This document shows, one piece after another, positions 5,498-6,959 of a DNA stretch of 6,959 bases. The notes beneath the pieces were generated by a model. That model worked only from the letters and a program-made list of their open reading frames with translations. It had not been told where the DNA came from and made no database searches. The translations under genes and the position numbers were made by a program. Source of the DNA: Gammaproteobacteria bacterium (GTDB taxonomy: Bacteria > Pseudomonadota > Gammaproteobacteria > QNFN01); assembly GCA_003645555.1 (NCBI GenBank), contig QNFN01000100.1:1-6959 (forward strand). Direction: 5' to 3'. The number at the start of each line of letters is the position of its first letter. Position 1 is the stretch's first letter.

Positions 5498-6784
5498 ATG
5501 GCAAACGAAGCACTCGCCGTGGTACCGCACCTTACGACCGCGCTCGATGGCCCCCTTCAGCAACTCGAGAGCCAGCTGCTGGACCAGCAACCGACCATCG
5601 AAAGCTGGTTGCGGCGGCAGTGGACAGCGACCCCGGCCCCGTTCTACAGCTCCGTCGATCTGCGTAACGCCGGTTTCAAGCTGGCGCCGGTGGACACCAA
5701 CCTGTTTCCGGCCGGATTCAACAATCTCAATCCGTCGTTCTTGCCGCTCTGTATCCAGGCCATCCAGACGGCGGTCGAGAGCCTCTGCCCCACCGCGGCC
5801 AACATCCTGCTGATTCCGGAAAGCCACAGTCGCAACACCTTCTACCTCGAAAGCGTGGCGACCTTGGCCGAGATCCTGCAACAAGCGGGGTTCAATGTAC
5901 GGATCGGCAGCCTGGCGCCGGACCTGACCGAACCCGAGGAGCACACGCTCCCCTCCGGGCGCACGCTGTGCCTGGAGCCACCCATGCGCAATGGCCCCCG
6001 CATCGGCCTGGCCGACTTCGACCCCTGCATGGTGCTACTCAACAACGACCTCGCGGGTGGGCGCCCGGAGATCCTCGAAGAGCTTGAGCAGCCGGTGGTG
6101 CCACCGCTCGGACTTGGCTGGTCGAACCGGTTGAAATCACGCCATTTCGCCCACTACCAGGCGGTTGCCAGCGAATTCGGTGATCTGGTCGGCATCGACT
6201 CCTGGCTGTTCGACCCGCTGAGCCGCAACTGCGGGGAGATCGATTTCATGAAACGCGAGGGCGAGGAGTGCCTGGCGCGCAATACCGACACCCTGCTGCA
6301 GGCGATCGCGCTCAAGTACGCGGAATACGGCATCGACCGCGAACCGTTCGTGGTCATCAAGGCCGACGCCGGGACCTACGGCATGGGCATCATGACCGCC
6401 CACAGCACCGACGACGTACGCGCACTGAATCGCAAGCAACGCACCCGGATGGCGGCGAGCAAGGGCGGCACCAGCGTCAGCCGGGTGATCATGCAGGAGG
6501 GCGTCTACACCTTCGAGACCTGGAATGGCGCGGTCGCCGAGCCGGTGGTCTACATGATCGACCGCTTTGTCGTCGGTGGCTTCTACCGCGTGCACACGGC
6601 ACGCGGGGCCAACGAAAACCTCAACGCCCCGGGCATGCACTTCGAGCCGCTCGCCTTCGCCGACTGCTGCAACACCCCTGACCGCGGCCAGGTGCCCGAT
6701 GCCGGGCCGAACCGTTTCTACGCCTACGGCGTCATCGCCCGGCTGGCGCTGCTCGCCGCCGCGCGTGAACTCGCCGAACACTAG
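5498..6784 (+). CDS. gshA: Glutamate-cysteine ligase, Acidithiobacillus-type GshA family
   Basis: The 428-residue protein matches the proteobacterial GshA family typified by Acidithiobacillus ferrooxidans (TIGR02049-like), which is distinct from the E. coli-type GshA. It would join L-glutamate and L-cysteine with ATP to give gamma-glutamylcysteine, the first glutathione step, in the cytoplasm. Family-like segments are SVDLRNAGFKLAPVDTNLFP (52-71), IPESHSRNTFYLES (106-119), a glycine-rich VVIKADAGTYGMG (285-297) resembling ATP-grasp nucleotide loops, VIMQEGV (330-336) and MIDRFVVGGFYRVH (353-366). The length is about normal for the family. The ATG at 5498 is chosen for its GAGGA site. The last codon, CAC, and stop TAG (6782-6784) overlap the terminus of the repeat that follows. 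It is divergent from pilG; in Pseudomonas gshB is the pilG neighbour. No gshB is visible before the window ends. Confidence 0.92.
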   Translation: MANEALAVVPHLTTALDGPLQQLESQLLDQQPTIESWLRRQWTATPAPFYSSVDLRNAGFKLAPVDTNLFPAGFNNLNPSFLPLCIQAIQTAVESLCPTAANILLIPESHSRNTFYLESVATLAEILQQAGFNVRIGSLAPDLTEPEEHTLPSGRTLCLEPPMRNGPRIGLADFDPCMVLLNNDLAGGRPEILEELEQPVVPPLGLGWSNRLKSRHFAHYQAVASEFGDLVGIDSWLFDPLSRNCGEIDFMKREGEECLARNTDTLLQAIALKYAEYGIDREPFVVIKADAGTYGMGIMTAHSTDDVRALNRKQRTRMAASKGGTSVSRVIMQEGVYTFETWNGAVAEPVVYMIDRFVVGGFYRVHTARGANENLNAPGMHFEPLAFADCCNTPDRGQVPDAGPNRFYAYGVIARLALLAAARELAEH

Positions 6785-6917
6785 CCCGAATATGGCACCA
6801 GCCGCCCCCGGGCCTGCCCAGAAGCCTTTGCAACATAAACGGGAAAGACCAATTTTGAACCGAATCCGAAACATGCAGTTTGTTACCGGCCTGTGGCCTA
6901 TCACGGCCCCGGCTGGT
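6781..6917 (-). repeat. MITE-like repeat, copy 2, inverted relative to copy 1 and lacking one outer arm
   Basis: Read on the minus strand, this segment aligns without gaps to 1307-1443, with about 111 of 137 identities by hand count. Its intact arm 6781-6804 begins CTAGCCCGAATATGGCACCA and differs from copy 1 at two of 24 positions. The best-kept block is 6881-6917, with 35 of 37 identical. CGAATCCGAAACAT (6861-6874) is the conserved core. The outer 16 bases expected beyond 6917 (the other CTAG end) are missing and replaced by an unrelated palindrome. There is no coding capacity for a transposase. The element begins in the final codon of gshA and supplies its stop. Confidence 0.88.
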
Positions 6918-6932
6918 CCAGGCACGCCTGGA
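6917..6932. repeat. 16-bp palindrome at the broken end of repeat copy 2
   Basis: TCCAGGC (6917-6923) and GCCTGGA (6926-6932) are perfect inverted complements around a 2-nt centre. It stands exactly where the missing outer arm of the repeat should begin. No T-run follows on the plus strand, so it is a poor candidate for a gshA terminator. It could be a rearranged repeat end or the start of another repeat. Confidence 0.45.
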
Positions 6933-6959
6933 CTTGCGCTTCAGTCAAGGAATAGCTAC

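Noticed and set aside
5459..5944. 161-codon minus-strand frame over the gshA start
   Set aside because: Shadow of gshA; no family resemblance and no upstream ribosome site of note.
6137..6925. 262-codon minus-strand frame over the gshA end
   Set aside because: It is antisense to well-conserved gshA and extends into the repeat; no recognisable protein features.

Overview
The window (about 60% GC by eye) looks like the chromosome of a gammaproteobacterium. The minus strand carries a type IV pilus chemosensory operon, pilG-pilH-pilI-pilJ-chpA. Its proteins resemble, from memory, the Pseudomonas aeruginosa Pil-Chp proteins closely. The plus strand carries a divergent glutamate-cysteine ligase of the Acidithiobacillus-type GshA family. 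I know that family mainly from sulfur, ammonia and methane oxidisers and some purple sulfur bacteria. A Chromatiales or Ectothiorhodospiraceae-like host would fit, but I cannot prove it from this sequence.

Layout, left to right: 1-1280 (minus) is the N-terminal 426 codons of ChpA, the CheA-like kinase, running off the left edge. 1281-1481 is the pilJ-chpA gap, filled mostly by a 153-bp repeat with 25-bp terminal inverted repeats; no pilK methyltransferase gene is present. 1482-3824 (minus) is pilJ, a chemoreceptor with an unusual histidine-rich insertion in its periplasmic domain. 3889-4437 (minus) is pilI (CheW adaptor), 4451-4816 (minus) pilH and 4850-5272 (minus) pilG (both CheY-like). 5273-5497 is the divergent intergenic region with an AT-rich promoter-like island. 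5498-6784 (plus) is gshA. 6781-6917 is a second copy of the same repeat in inverted orientation; it starts inside the last gshA codons and supplies the stop codon. 6918-6959 holds a short palindrome and nothing recognisable as coding.

How the genes work together: PilJ senses a signal at the membrane and, through PilI, controls the ChpA kinase. ChpA phosphorylates PilG and PilH, which set pilus extension and retraction and, in Pseudomonas, cAMP output. GshA makes gamma-glutamylcysteine, the first step to glutathione. Its nearness to pilG echoes the gshB-pilG adjacency of Pseudomonas.

The least ordinary things here are the His-rich PilJ sensor insertion and a MITE-like repeat whose two copies sit exactly at gene ends. 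One copy contributes part of a ribosome binding site (chpA), the other a stop codon (gshA). I found no wholly new multi-gene system.
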